From positions 1 through 6,669 of the forward strand of contig JAGVIF010000515.1 in the NCBI GenBank assembly GCA_020056205.1: 6,669 nucleotides of DNA, written 5' to 3'. The stretch comes from Lentisphaeria bacterium. Lineage in GTDB: Bacteria > Verrucomicrobiota > Lentisphaeria > Victivallales > GWF2-50-93. The notes under the pieces are model-generated. The model was not told where the DNA came from. It saw only the letters and a program-made list of their open reading frames with translations, and did no database searches. Made by a program: the position numbers and the translations under genes. Positions 6,632 to 6,669 of this stretch are shown here, one piece after another; position 1 is the stretch's first letter, and every line of letters begins with the position of its first letter.

Positions 6632-6668
6632 CACCTACGCCGCACTGCTCAAACGCAAAATGTAGGTG
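6632..6668. repeat. 7-bp inverted repeat upstream of recQ
   Basis: CACCTAC (6632-6638) and GTAGGTG (6662-6668) are perfect 7-base arms with a 23-base spacer, at the edge of the window upstream of the recQ-dprA operon. It could be a dyad operator, the end of an upstream terminator, or chance. The structure may extend beyond the window. Confidence 0.3.
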
Positions 6669-6669
6669 A

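Noticed and set aside
6550..6645. N-terminal extension of recQ to GTG 6645
   Set aside because: The extra 32 residues are basic and cysteine-rich and unlike the family; the helicase domain begins just after ATG 6549.

Overview
This is a bacterial chromosomal segment of mixed origin. The left half (about 1-3440) is AT-leaning. It carries two family-4 type glycosyltransferases typical of surface or capsular polysaccharide loci, with a two-gene module of small conserved proteins between them. The right half (about 3450-6669) is visibly GC-rich. It carries a two-gene operon, transcribed leftward: a RecQ-type helicase fused to a phosphoribosyltransferase-like domain, then a DprA/Smf-family protein. 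The lineage cannot be fixed from this window; the mosaic composition and gene content fit an accessory region of a Gram-negative or candidate-phylum bacterium.

Layout. Bases 1-90 look like the 3' end of an upstream gene, followed four bases later by the first glycosyltransferase (95-1219, +). On the minus strand, 1363-1814 holds two small genes that overlap by ATGA, with good ribosome binding sites and a well-spaced sigma70-type promoter at 1854-1882. A perfect 10-bp hairpin (1947-1969) separates them from the second glycosyltransferase (1985-3148, -). The two glycosyltransferases face each other, so the small-gene module sits in a convergent gap.

Bases 3243-3443 (-) hold the C-terminal half of a VapB-like antitoxin gene with no recognisable toxin. 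At about 3443-3455 the sequence switches abruptly to GC-rich DNA. There the 3' end of the dprA-like gene (3397-4419, -) runs out of frame into the vapB remnant. This looks like a recombination or insertion scar, or possibly an assembly chimera, that clipped both genes. The recQ-PRTase gene (4432-6549, -) lies 12 bases upstream of dprA, whose ribosome binding site overlaps the recQ stop codon.

The glycosyltransferases probably transfer sugars to a lipid-linked or surface glycan. The RecQ-PRTase/DprA pair probably acts on single-stranded or foreign DNA. It joins in one operon three modules (RecQ helicase, ComF-like PRTase, DprA) otherwise known from recombination and natural transformation. It is the most interesting content of the window and a reasonable candidate for a DNA-uptake or defence function, which the sequence alone does not prove.
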